DNA of 64,000 nucleotides from Bacillota bacterium. GTDB lineage: Bacteria > Bacillota > Clostridia > Lachnospirales > Lachnospiraceae. The position numbers were made by a program, and so were the translations under genes. Shown here piece by piece: positions 44,219 through 52,528 of this stretch. Position 1 is the first letter of the stretch. Every line of letters starts with the position of its first letter. The notes beneath the pieces are model-generated. The model did no database searches and was not told the origin of the DNA. It saw only the letters and a program-made list of their open reading frames with translations. The DNA is taken from positions 372,001 to 436,000 of the forward strand of contig JAEYLX010000032.1 in NCBI GenBank assembly GCA_023407575.1, written 5' to 3'.

Positions 44219-44793
44219 TACTTTTCACCTGCTTTCATCCTTTGCAGAATACTTCTGCATACATCATCTAACATAATACTTATTTCAGCTTCTTCAAACT
44301 GACATACCCCAGTTGCGTACAGTGTTGCAATACCGTGGGTAAATATCCATAAATATTGATAAACCTTTCTTGCATTTGTATCATCTAATCCGTATTCTTT
44401 TTTTACCGTACCTAATATTTTATTACTGTTTTCATCTATCATGGAAAGAACATCTGCAAGTTCAGGTACTGCTTTGCTCTCTGTCATAAACAACAGATGA
44501 AACAATTTAGGTTCAAATTTTGCAAATTGGATATAAGCCTTTCCAACACCCTTAAATGGATTTGGTTCAGCAAGCCCTTTTGCAACATATTGATTATAAA
44601 GTGTTCTTGCTCCCAGAATTGTTTTATTCTGTACTTCCTCCATATTCTGAAATACAGTAAAAATTGGTCTGGCTGAGCTATTCATCTTTGCCCCAAGTCT
44701 TCTGGCCGTAAGTGCAGTTATTCCCTCTCTTCTTGTAATTTCTAAGGCTGCCGAAATAACCTCATCCTCCGTAAATTTTTGCTTTGGTGGCAT
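44218..44793 (-). CDS. TetR-family transcriptional regulator
   Basis: A 191-residue repressor. The N-terminal HTH is FTEDEVISAALEITRREGITALTARRLGAKM (about 6-36), in which the recognition helix is unusual (NSSARPIFTVF). The helical C-terminal domain, with a WIFTHGIATLYATG segment, would bind a small molecule. The start is the ATG at 44793 with GGAGGG upstream; ATG 44817 lies beyond the ribosome-binding site and is rejected. It is the first gene of the operon with the ABC ATPase and permease, and it probably represses it. Confidence 0.9.
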   Translation of the reverse strand: MPPKQKFTEDEVISAALEITRREGITALTARRLGAKMNSSARPIFTVFQNMEEVQNKTILGARTLYNQYVAKGLAEPNPFKGVGKAYIQFAKFEPKLFHLLFMTESKAVPELADVLSMIDENSNKILGTVKKEYGLDDTNARKVYQYLWIFTHGIATLYATGVCQFEEAEISIMLDDVCRSILQRMKAGEK

Positions 44794-44810
44794 TTCATTC
44801 CCTCCGTTTG

Positions 44811-44867
44811 AAAACACTTGTTATGCAACATATGTTTTATTATATGTATCTCCTGCTATACTGTCAA
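44811..44867 (-). promoter_or_regulatory. Consensus promoter and 28-bp TetR-type operator
   Basis: On the minus strand TTGACA (44862-44867) and TATAAT (44839-44844) are exactly 17 bases apart, a perfect sigma-A promoter. Immediately downstream of the -10, 44811-44838 is a dyad, AAAACACTTGTT-ATGC-AACATATGTTTT, with two mismatches, covering the transcription start. This suits autorepression by the TetR protein. Confidence 0.85.
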
Positions 44868-44979
44868 TTATCTCTTTTGTTAAAAAGTGGGATTAGAAAA
44901 AATTTCTCTATAAACTTCTTTAAAAACAAAAGAGAGCAGGATTTTTTGGTTACTTGTTTGGAAGTAATACGTATTCGTA

Positions 44980-45007
44980 TTGACACGATAGGGATTAATT
45001 GTATAAT
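44980..45007 (+). promoter_or_regulatory. Consensus promoter of the Fe-alcohol dehydrogenase gene
   Basis: TTGACA (44980-44985) and TATAAT (45002-45007) are 16 bases apart. An inverted repeat AATACG-TATT-CGTATT overlaps the -35 box and may be an operator. The ~115-base leader that follows holds a six-codon ORF (ATG 45088) of doubtful meaning. Confidence 0.8.
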
Positions 45008-45121
45008 GAAAATATTATATTTTATGGATTATTAATACGAGGTAATATTTATTTTAATAAGGATTTAAAAACGAGGTGTAATAAGTATGGTAAGAGAATA
45101 TAAATAAAGGAGAACAATGCT

Positions 45122-46243
45122 ATGACATTAAATTTCCATATGCCTACTAAAGTCCTTATGATGGATGACTGTATTAGGCAGAATGCTCATCTGCTGAGGG
45201 AATTTGGACAAACAGCCCTGATTGTTACTGGGGCTAATTCTGCAAAAAAGAATGGATCTTTGCAGGACATAACAGATGCTCTAAAAACACAGGAAATGGA
45301 TTACATATTATATGATAAGGTTATGAATAATCCAACTGTGGCATGTGTTTATGAAGGGGCAGAATTGGCAAAAAGACATAAGGTGGATTTTGTAATTGGA
45401 ATTGGGGGAGGGTCCCCAATGGATGCAGCAAAAGCAATTGCTTTGCTGGCAGCACAGGACCTTGCGGAAGAAGATCTTTTTAAAGGACAGTATGAGGATA
45501 AAGTACTTCCTATAATTCTCGTACCTACAACAGCAGGTACCGGCTCGGAAGTGACCCAGTATTCCATTTTGACCAATGTTGCTTCACAAACAAAGACAAG
45601 CATTGCATCTCCTTTGATTTTTCCTAAACTCGCTTTGTTGGATGCAAAATACATGAAAGACTTATCTATGGACATTACAATTAATACTGCAATTGATGCA
45701 ATGTCCCATGCAATTGAGGGCATGCTAAGTGTGAGATCCACCGAGATAAGTAATATGATAGCTGGTGAAAGTCTGAAAAAGTTAGTTTCCTGTCTAAAGT
45801 ATCTTTCCCCAGAGTATTCCCTTAGCAGCAACAATCTGACCATTGATGTACGTGAGAAACTACTATATGGTTCCATGCTGGCAGGAGTAGTCATCGCACA
45901 TACTGGTACGACAGCGGTTCATGCTATGGGGTATAGTCTTACCTATTTTAGAAATATAGACCATGGTAGAGCAAATGGATTGTTATTACCAAGTTTCATG
46001 AGATTTGTTATGAAAAGCAATCCTGAACTAGTCAAAAAAATACTTACCGCTATAAGCTTGGATACAATTGATGAGTTTGAGGCATTGTTCTTACGACTGC
46101 TTGGAGAGCGGGAGACTATATCTGAGCAAGAGATAGAACGCTTTACTTCCATTGCTATTAATGCAAGGAATATTATGAATTCAAGGGTTGTTCCAGATAG
46201 ACAGGACCTTGTACAAATTTTTACTAGAAGTATGCAAAGTTAA
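45122..46243 (+). CDS. Iron-containing alcohol dehydrogenase
   Basis: A 373-residue NAD(P)-dependent group III alcohol dehydrogenase. The Rossmann-like nucleotide site is GIGGGSPMDAAKAIAL (about 94-109), with PTTAGTGSEVT near 138. Metal ligands are expected at Asp and His in DAMSHAIEG (about 194-202) and at His in TTAVHAMGYS and IDHGRANGLLLP near 265-285. Members reduce aldehydes or ketones to alcohols during fermentation. AAAGGAG precedes the ATG. Monocistronic. Substrate unknown. Confidence 0.93.
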   Translation: MTLNFHMPTKVLMMDDCIRQNAHLLREFGQTALIVTGANSAKKNGSLQDITDALKTQEMDYILYDKVMNNPTVACVYEGAELAKRHKVDFVIGIGGGSPMDAAKAIALLAAQDLAEEDLFKGQYEDKVLPIILVPTTAGTGSEVTQYSILTNVASQTKTSIASPLIFPKLALLDAKYMKDLSMDITINTAIDAMSHAIEGMLSVRSTEISNMIAGESLKKLVSCLKYLSPEYSLSSNNLTIDVREKLLYGSMLAGVVIAHTGTTAVHAMGYSLTYFRNIDHGRANGLLLPSFMRFVMKSNPELVKKILTAISLDTIDEFEALFLRLLGERETISEQEIERFTSIAINARNIMNSRVVPDRQDLVQIFTRSMQS

Positions 46244-46549
46244 GGGAAAAGCTGCATATAATACGAAGGAAGCTGCCCAAATACATATTGACAAGCAGGA
46301 GACCTGCTGTTATTATCTTAGTTGAAATGGGCAAAGATGTTCCTTATTGGGATATTTTGTCCATTTTTGTTTTAATAGGAGAGAATGCGAAATATAAAAT
46401 TTGGTATACACTGGTTATGGAATGCTAAAGCTACTAAGACTAACGATACATTGAGGATTGAAGGAGAAGATTGAAAATAATAATTTTTCAATCAGTGAAT
46501 TTGTGCTAATACCCAAATTCATAGTGCTGTAACAGAATGGAGGATTAAT
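46244..46549 (+). promoter_or_regulatory. glnA promoter with a dyad in the spacer, and a long structured leader
   Basis: TTGACA (46288-46293) and TATTAT (46311-46316) are 17 bases apart. The spacer consists almost entirely of AGCAGG-AGA-CCTGCT, a perfect dyad. The leader of about 225 bases can form hairpins at 46324-46366 (AAATGG...CCATTT), 46469-46493 (GATTGAAAA...TTTTCAATC) and 46496-46521 (TGAATTT...AAATTCA). The ANTAR protein encoded after glnA could bind such hairpins, but no clear ANTAR hexaloop is seen. Confidence 0.65.
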
Positions 46550-47881
46550 ATGAATAAGTATACAAAAAAAGATATATTACGAATGGTAGAGGAAGATGAT
46601 GTTGAATTTATCCGACTACAGTTTACCGATATGTTTGGCAATTTAAAAAATGTTGCAATAACAATTAGTCAACTGGAAAGAGCTTTGAATAATGAGTGTA
46701 TGTTTGATGGCTCCTCCATCGAAGGATTTGCGAAAATTGAAGACTCTGATATGTATCTGCACCCAGATTTAGATACTTATGTAACCTTTCCCTGGAGACC
46801 ACAGCAGGGGAAAGTTGCACGTTTGATTTGTGATGTGTATACAGCTGAAAATAAACCTTTTGAAGGTGACCCAAGATACATTTTAAAGAAAGTACTTAGT
46901 GAAGCAAAAGAATTAGGGTATACGATTAACGTAGGTCCGGAATTGGAATTCTTTTTATTTAATTTAGACGAAAACGGACAGCCAACTACAGTTACACATG
47001 AAAAGGCAGGATACTTTGATCTTGGACCTTTGGATTCTGGTGAGAATGCAAGACGTGACATGGTACTTACCCTCGAAGAAATGGAAATTGCAATTGAGGC
47101 CTCCCATCATGAAGTTGCACCAGCTCAACACGAGATTGATATAAAATATGACGATGCTCTTACCAGTGCGGATAAGATTATGTCTTTTAAACTTGTTGCA
47201 CGTACCATAGCAAAACGTCATGGACTCCATGCAACCTTCCTTCCTAAGCCTAAGTTTGGTGTGGATGGATCAGGCATGCATGTAAATATCTCACTTGAGA
47301 AGGATGGAAAAAATATATTTGCAGACCCCGAAGGTAAGCTTGGTTTAAGCCAGGAAGCGTATCAATTTATGGCTGGAGTTATGGAACATATTGAAGGAAT
47401 GACCGTAATAACAAATCCGTTGATAAATTCCTATAAGAGACTAGTTCCAAACTTTGAAGCACCAGTTTATATTGCCTGGTCAGCTTCTAATCGCAGCCCT
47501 TTAATTCGTATCCCTGCAGGCAGAGGTTCCTCAACAAGAGTGGAACTTAGATTCCCTGATTCTGCAGCAAATCCTTATATGACACTGGCAGTTTGTATCG
47601 CTGCAGGTCTTGAAGGAATAAAGAATAAAATGACTGCACCTGATAGTGTCGACAAAAATATTTTTTCTTTATCTGATAAGGAAAGAGATGACTTAGGCAT
47701 TAGAAGATTACCAGTTAACTTGCAGGAAGCAGTAAAACATCTTGAAAAGGATGATTTTGTTAAGAGTGTTCTGGGTGAACACATTAGCAGAGAATATGTT
47801 GAAATTAAGAAGAAAGAGTGGGAGGATTACTGCAACCAGATTTCACAATGGGAGCTGGATCAATACCTATATCGGATTTAA
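46550..47881 (+). CDS. glnA: Glutamine synthetase type I
   Basis: A 443-residue GS-I (short, alpha-type, as in Bacillus and Clostridia) that makes glutamine from glutamate, ammonia and ATP. The beta-grasp domain has FMFGNLKN-type signature FTDMFGNLKNV and DGSSIEGF. The catalytic domain has VGPELEFFLF, VDGSGMHVNI and PNFEAPVYIAWSASNRSPLIRIP. The adenylylation-type insertion of GS-I beta is absent, so control is probably by feedback and transcription. GGAGG precedes the ATG. It is followed 47 bases later by an ANTAR gene. Confidence 0.97.
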   Translation: MNKYTKKDILRMVEEDDVEFIRLQFTDMFGNLKNVAITISQLERALNNECMFDGSSIEGFAKIEDSDMYLHPDLDTYVTFPWRPQQGKVARLICDVYTAENKPFEGDPRYILKKVLSEAKELGYTINVGPELEFFLFNLDENGQPTTVTHEKAGYFDLGPLDSGENARRDMVLTLEEMEIAIEASHHEVAPAQHEIDIKYDDALTSADKIMSFKLVARTIAKRHGLHATFLPKPKFGVDGSGMHVNISLEKDGKNIFADPEGKLGLSQEAYQFMAGVMEHIEGMTVITNPLINSYKRLVPNFEAPVYIAWSASNRSPLIRIPAGRGSSTRVELRFPDSAANPYMTLAVCIAAGLEGIKNKMTAPDSVDKNIFSLSDKERDDLGIRRLPVNLQEAVKHLEKDDFVKSVLGEHISREYVEIKKKEWEDYCNQISQWELDQYLYRI

Positions 47882-47928
47882 TCTGAATCATCACTTAATA
47901 ATCTAATAACGGGGAGAGGTGATCAGAT

Positions 47929-48477
47929 TTGTTTAGTATCATAGTTGGCTTTCCAAAATTGGAAGATGCTAATAATATAAAGAATGTATTGACCAGAAAT
48001 GGTTTTTCAGTAAGCGAAGCATGTACACTTGGTGCGCAGGTGATTACCTTGGCAAATGATCTGGATGAGGGCATTGTAGTATGTGGCTATCGATTTTCAG
48101 ATATGCACTACAGTGAGTTAAACAACTATTTACCAAAGGGATTTGAGATGCTCTTAATTGCTTCACCCGAGAAACTGCAAGATCGCCAGAACAGTAATAT
48201 TGTGTGTTTACCGATGCCAATCAAATCCCATGATTTATTAAATACCTTGCAGCTAATGACTTACCAGTATCAAAGGCGAAAGAAGAAAGAAAAAGAGAGA
48301 CCAAAGCAAAGAACCGAAGAAGAAAAAGCATTAATACAAAAGGCAAAAATTCTTCTAATGGATCGAAATAACATGTCAGAAGAAGAAGCACATCGTTATC
48401 TGCAGAAGACAAGTATGGACAGTGGTACGAATCTTGTAGAAATGTCTGAAATGGTATTGAAAATGTTTATCTCTTAA
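47929..48477 (+). CDS. ANTAR-domain RNA-binding antiterminator (receiver-like N-terminus)
   Basis: A 182-residue protein. The N-terminal ~120 residues have a receiver-like fold (MFSIIVGFPKLEDANNIKNVL) but lack a clear phospho-acceptor aspartate, so it is a pseudo-receiver. The C-terminal ANTAR domain (about 125-180) has EEEKALIQKAKILLMDRNNMSEEEAHRYLQK. ANTAR proteins bind paired RNA hairpins and prevent termination, often in nitrogen genes. The start is TTG with GAGAGGTGATC upstream. Co-transcription with glnA suggests nitrogen control, possibly of the glnA or gltB leader. Confidence 0.88.
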   Translation: MFSIIVGFPKLEDANNIKNVLTRNGFSVSEACTLGAQVITLANDLDEGIVVCGYRFSDMHYSELNNYLPKGFEMLLIASPEKLQDRQNSNIVCLPMPIKSHDLLNTLQLMTYQYQRRKKKEKERPKQRTEEEKALIQKAKILLMDRNNMSEEEAHRYLQKTSMDSGTNLVEMSEMVLKMFIS

Positions 48478-48519
48478 TAAATCCTAAAATACAAAACTTC
48501 AAATATTAGCTAAAGGAGC

Positions 48520-48565
48520 AATAGCATTATATGCAATCAACAAAGCATTATAATGCTATTTTTAT
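48520..48565 (+). terminator. Terminator of the glnA-ANTAR operon
   Basis: A perfect 12-bp stem (AATAGCATTATA and complement) with a 17-base loop, followed by TTTTATT. Confidence 0.85.
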
Positions 48566-48628
48566 TAAATAATGTCTTTTATACTTAAGAAAAAGTATAG
48601 AAGCTAAGTTATGAATGTATTTTGGGAC

Positions 48629-48719
48629 TTTACCACAAGAAAGGTTTTTGCTATAATGCATTCAATATCTCATAGCTTAGCAGTGTGAATTATTGAAAAT
48701 ATATTAATATGATTCACAC
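48629..48719 (+). promoter_or_regulatory. dapF promoter and leader hairpin
   Basis: TTTACC (48629-48634) and TATAAT (48652-48657) are 17 bases apart. GTGTGAAT (48683-48690) and ATTCACAC (48712-48719) form a hairpin just before the dapF ribosome-binding site; the T-run is missing, so it may be an operator or leader stem. Confidence 0.55.
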
Positions 48720-48743
48720 TCATTATAAGAATGGAGGGTATTT

Positions 48744-49577
48744 ATGAAATTTACGAAACTACATGGTTGTGGTAACGATTATGTTTATGTGGATTGTACG
48801 AAAGAAAAACTTAATAATATTGAGGAAACAGCCATTAAAGTGAGTGATCGACATTTTGGTATTGGATCTGATGGATTAATCCTAATTGAAACCTCGGAAG
48901 TTGCAGATTTCAAAATGGATATGTATAATAATGATGGTTCCAGAGGTAAGATGTGTGGGAATGGAATTCGTTGTGTGGCGAAATATGTTTATGATAAGGG
49001 ATTAACTGATAAAACAAAGATTACAGTTGAAACTTTAAGTGGAATAAAAGAGCTTGCACTAACGGTGAAAGAAGGAAAAGTTACTGAAGTAACTGTGGAT
49101 ATGGGAATGCCAATCACAAAAGCCTCTTTAATTCCTGTTATCACTGATAAAGAGACATTAATAAAGGAACCCATCATAGTTTTTGGGCAGGATTATGAGA
49201 TTACCTGTGTATCCATGGGAAATCCTCACGCTGTTGTATTCGTCGAGGATGTTAAGTCCTTGCCTTTAGATAAAATCGGACCGGGATTCGAGAAAAATGA
49301 GATTTTTCCTGATCGTGTGAACACCGAGTTTATACGAGTAATTGACCGCAATACCTTAGAAATGCGTGTTTGGGAGCGTGGTTCAGGGGAGACACTGGCA
49401 TGCGGAACCGGAGCTTGTGCCAGTGCTGTAGCTAGTATTCTTAATGGTTTAACAGAGGATGAGGTTACGGTAAAGTTATTAGGCGGAGATTTAAAAATCC
49501 GCTATGACAGAGAATTAAATACTGTATTTATGACTGGACCTGCTGCAAAAGTATTTGATGGTGAAATTGATCTATAA
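48744..49577 (+). CDS. dapF: Diaminopimelate epimerase
   Basis: A 277-residue cofactor-independent racemase that converts LL-diaminopimelate to the meso form for peptidoglycan and lysine. The two catalytic cysteines are visible in GKMCGNGIRC (about 70-79) and ACGTGACAS (about 219). The N-terminus KFTKLHGCGNDYVY is diagnostic. GGAGG lies before the ATG. dapL follows by about 110 bases, so the last two steps of meso-DAP synthesis are encoded together. Confidence 0.97.
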   Translation: MKFTKLHGCGNDYVYVDCTKEKLNNIEETAIKVSDRHFGIGSDGLILIETSEVADFKMDMYNNDGSRGKMCGNGIRCVAKYVYDKGLTDKTKITVETLSGIKELALTVKEGKVTEVTVDMGMPITKASLIPVITDKETLIKEPIIVFGQDYEITCVSMGNPHAVVFVEDVKSLPLDKIGPGFEKNEIFPDRVNTEFIRVIDRNTLEMRVWERGSGETLACGTGACASAVASILNGLTEDEVTVKLLGGDLKIRYDRELNTVFMTGPAAKVFDGEIDL

Positions 49578-49689
49578 AGAATGGACGTCCCTAAGATTTT
49601 CTATCGATGATAAGTTAGAGTTTCAAGCGGAAAGGTTCAATCATTAAGATAAAGTAAAGGCTTACTCGCCAAGAAAGGTAAGGTTATCT

Positions 49690-50904
49690 ATGTTTAAAAT
49701 TAATGAGAATTACTTGAAGTTACCAGGCAGCTATCTCTTCTCTACCATTGGAAAAAAGGTAAAAGAGTTCAGTGCAGCTAATCCTGATAAGAAAATTATA
49801 CGTCTTGGTATTGGAGATGTAACCCTTCCGCTTGTGCCAGCTGTTATATCAGCACTTCATACTTCTGTTGATGAAATGGCTTTAAAAGAAACCTTCAAAG
49901 GTTATGCACCTGATCTTGGCTATGAATTCTTACGTCAGGCGATTGCGGAACAAGATTACAAGTCCCGTGGTGTAACAATTGCTATTGATGAAATATTCGT
50001 AAGTGATGGAGCAAAAAGCGATTCTGCAAATATACAGGAGATTTTCGGAGAAGATAATAAAATTGCGGTTTGTGACCCGGTTTATCCTGTTTATGTAGAT
50101 TCCAATGTAATGGCTGGAAGAACTGGAACCTATAACCCGGAAACATGGAAATGGAGTAATGTAATTTACATGCCCTGTACCAAGGAAAATCAGTTTGCAC
50201 CAGAACTACCGGAGGAAACACCGGACTTAATCTATTTATGTTTCCCCAACAATCCTACTGGGTCAACAATTTCAAAGGATGCCTTACAAAAATGGGTGGA
50301 CTATGCAAATAAGGTTGGTGCTGTTATTATCTATGATGCAGCATATGAAGCATACATTAGTGAAGAAGAGGTACCTCACACAATTTATGAATGTGAAGGT
50401 GCAAAAACCTGTGCAATTGAGCTTCGCAGCTATTCAAAGAATGCTGGGTTTACAGGTACAAGACTTGGCTTTACCGTAATTCCCAAGGAACTGAAATGCG
50501 GAGATGTATCCTTAAATAGCCTTTGGGCAAGACGCCATGGTACAAAGTTTAATGGGGCTCCTTACATCATTCAGGCCGCAGGTGCTGCAATATATACAGA
50601 AGAGGGCAGAAAACAGACAAAAGAGCAAATTGCTTATTATATGAACAATGCCAGATTAATCAGAGAAGGCTTACAAAGTGCAGGTTTCACAGTATCTGGT
50701 GGTGTAAACGCACCTTATATCTGGATGGAGACACCAAAGGGAATGACCTCTTGGGATTTCTTTGATCATTTATTAGAAAAAGTAAATGTTGTTGGAACAC
50801 CTGGTTCAGGCTTTGGACCTAGTGGTGAAGGGTATTTTAGATTAACTTCTTTTGGAAGTTATGAGAGTACGCTTGAGGCAATTGAGAGAATTAAAAAAAT
50901 GTAA
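49690..50904 (+). CDS. dapL: LL-diaminopimelate aminotransferase
   Basis: A 404-residue PLP enzyme that makes LL-diaminopimelate directly from tetrahydrodipicolinate and glutamate, bypassing the succinyl or acetyl steps. The DapL hallmarks are IRLGIGDVTLPLVPAVI (about 40-56), SDGAKSD, DPVYPVYVDSNVMAGR, CFPNNPTG and SYSKNAGFTGTRLG with the PLP lysine. With dapF it marks the DapL variant of lysine synthesis, common in Clostridia. Confidence 0.96.
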   Translation: MFKINENYLKLPGSYLFSTIGKKVKEFSAANPDKKIIRLGIGDVTLPLVPAVISALHTSVDEMALKETFKGYAPDLGYEFLRQAIAEQDYKSRGVTIAIDEIFVSDGAKSDSANIQEIFGEDNKIAVCDPVYPVYVDSNVMAGRTGTYNPETWKWSNVIYMPCTKENQFAPELPEETPDLIYLCFPNNPTGSTISKDALQKWVDYANKVGAVIIYDAAYEAYISEEEVPHTIYECEGAKTCAIELRSYSKNAGFTGTRLGFTVIPKELKCGDVSLNSLWARRHGTKFNGAPYIIQAAGAAIYTEEGRKQTKEQIAYYMNNARLIREGLQSAGFTVSGGVNAPYIWMETPKGMTSWDFFDHLLEKVNVVGTPGSGFGPSGEGYFRLTSFGSYESTLEAIERIKKM

Positions 50905-51002
50905 GAAGAGTGTGAAGAAATATTCTAAGGTATTGAAGTATACCCCTAAGAAATTCTTCCAAGTGTCGTTGTACCGTAGAAATCGGTAGAATAGGAGTAA
51001 AA

Positions 51003-51230
51003 ATGAAAAAAATAATGGAAATATCAGGTATGAGCTGTGGTCATTGCCAAGCAAGAGTAGAAAAAGTTTTAAATGAACTAGATGGAGTTCAGGCAAAGGT
51101 CGATTTAAAAAAGAACATAGCAGTAGTTCAATTATCAAAAGAAGTTTCAGATGATGTTTTAAAAGCAACTGTAACAGAAGCAGGTTATGAAGTTGGTGCT
51201 ATTTCTGTGAAAAAGGGATTATTTTCATAA
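51003..51230 (+). CDS. Heavy-metal-associated (HMA) domain protein, CopZ-like
   Basis: A 75-residue metallochaperone with a ferredoxin-like fold. The metal motif is GMSCGHC (residues 8-14), matching the GMTCxxC site for Cu(I) or similar ions. The second half (LDGVQAKVDLKKNIAVVQL, VTEAGYEVG) is typical. No copper ATPase gene is adjacent, so the partner is unknown. AGGAG precedes the ATG. Confidence 0.92.
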   Translation: MKKIMEISGMSCGHCQARVEKVLNELDGVQAKVDLKKNIAVVQLSKEVSDDVLKATVTEAGYEVGAISVKKGLFS

Positions 51231-51251
51231 AAAATATTATAGGATAATAGG

Positions 51252-51295
51252 TAGAGTATCTGATTGTTTTTTCTAAAATCGGATACTCTATTTTT
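51252..51295 (+). terminator. Terminator of the HMA gene
   Basis: TAGAGTATCTGATT and AATCGGATACTCTA pair with one G-U, around an 11-base loop, then TTTTTATT. Confidence 0.85.
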
Positions 51296-51496
51296 ATTAC
51301 ATTTTATCTATGCTAATTTTGTTCTGTGCTATGTCAAGGTGCGTTGTATAGTAGCAAAATGAAGTTTATGACTAAATTGTTACATGTTTTTTAAGGTTTA
51401 TTTAATCATTTGGATTGCGATTGATTAAATATGGCTAAGGTGATATACTAATTCAAGAAAAATGGTATTTTTATGGAGATCTGGAGGAATTAAGTC

Positions 51497-52522
51497 GTGA
51501 TTTATCCAAATAACATAGAAGATGGTAAAAAAATTGGAGTAACAGCAACCTCTGCAGGCTTTGATTCAGAGGTTGATTATAGACGTCTTGATAATGGAAT
51601 AAGACATTTTAATGAGAGAGGATATCCCGTTATCACTACGGACAATGTCAGGAAATGTTACAAGGGCAGAAGTACCGATGGATTAACAAGAGCATTAGAA
51701 TTAATGCAGCTATATGAAGATAAAACAGTTGGATCAATAATCGCAGCAAGTGGAGGAGATTATTTGGTCGAAATGCTTCCGCATATTAATTTTGATGTGA
51801 TTAAGAATAATCCAAAATGGATACAGGGGTATTCCGATATAACAGGGTTATTGTTTACAATCACAACAAACTTGGATATGGCAACCCTGTACGCAAATAA
51901 TTTCAGTACCTTTGGAATGGAGCACTGGCATAGTTCTTTAACCGATAATCTTCAAATATTAGAAGGTAAGGATATTATTCAAAATAGCTTTGACTTCTTT
52001 CAGGATGGTTATAAGGAACGTATCAATGGTCTTGAGGAATTTGTGCTTGAAAAAGTGGTACGATGGGTCAATCTTTATCCAGAGAATTATGAAAATAAAG
52101 AAGAAATTACCCTGCATGGCCGTGTGATTGGCGGATGTCTGGACGTTTTGCTAAATTTGGTTGGAACCCGCTTTGATAAGACAAAGGAATTTATAAACCA
52201 ATACAAGGAAGATGGTATTGTTTGGTTTCTGGAAAGCTTTGACCTGGGGAGCGAAGCATTAATTCGAGGTCTATGGCAATTGAAGGAGGCTGGATGGTTT
52301 GAACATAGTATTGGTTTTATATTTGGAAGACCTGCCATGTATCATACCGATACAGATACCAATTATGAAGAGGCCATAAGAACGGTACTGGGTGATAAGC
52401 TACCCATTATTTTAGAAGCAGATATTGGACATAAGCCACCACAAATGACAATAATAAATGGGGCCATCGTAACAATAAAAAGTTGTAATGGAAAAGGTAC
52501 TATTTTATTCGAAAGAGGGTAA
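51497..52522 (+). CDS. S66-family LD-carboxypeptidase (LdcA/MccF-like)
   Basis: A 341-residue serine peptidase without signal peptide. Relatives trim muropeptide tetrapeptides during wall recycling or inactivate microcin C-type peptides. The nucleophile serine is in GYSDIT (about 115), and the Glu and His of the triad are expected in WFLESFDLG (about 246) and DIGHKPPQM (about 313). The start is GTG with GGAGG nine bases upstream. Only 6 bases separate it from the LtaS-like gene, so they are co-expressed wall enzymes. Confidence 0.88.
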   Translation: MIYPNNIEDGKKIGVTATSAGFDSEVDYRRLDNGIRHFNERGYPVITTDNVRKCYKGRSTDGLTRALELMQLYEDKTVGSIIAASGGDYLVEMLPHINFDVIKNNPKWIQGYSDITGLLFTITTNLDMATLYANNFSTFGMEHWHSSLTDNLQILEGKDIIQNSFDFFQDGYKERINGLEEFVLEKVVRWVNLYPENYENKEEITLHGRVIGGCLDVLLNLVGTRFDKTKEFINQYKEDGIVWFLESFDLGSEALIRGLWQLKEAGWFEHSIGFIFGRPAMYHTDTDTNYEEAIRTVLGDKLPIILEADIGHKPPQMTIINGAIVTIKSCNGKGTILFERG

Positions 52523-52528
52523 TAATTA

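Noticed and set aside
45088..45108. Six-codon ORF with a ribosome-binding site before the alcohol dehydrogenase gene as a leader peptide
   Set aside because: It is too short to judge and has no attenuator structure around it.
45349..45894. Minus-strand 181-codon ORF over the Fe-alcohol dehydrogenase gene
   Set aside because: The plus strand encodes conserved dehydrogenase motifs over the same bases; this is a shadow frame.
46469..46521. Two adjacent hairpins in the glnA leader as a definite ANTAR target
   Set aside because: The loops do not show the expected six-base loop with A at position 1 and G at position 4, and no overlapping terminator is visible; kept only as a possibility.
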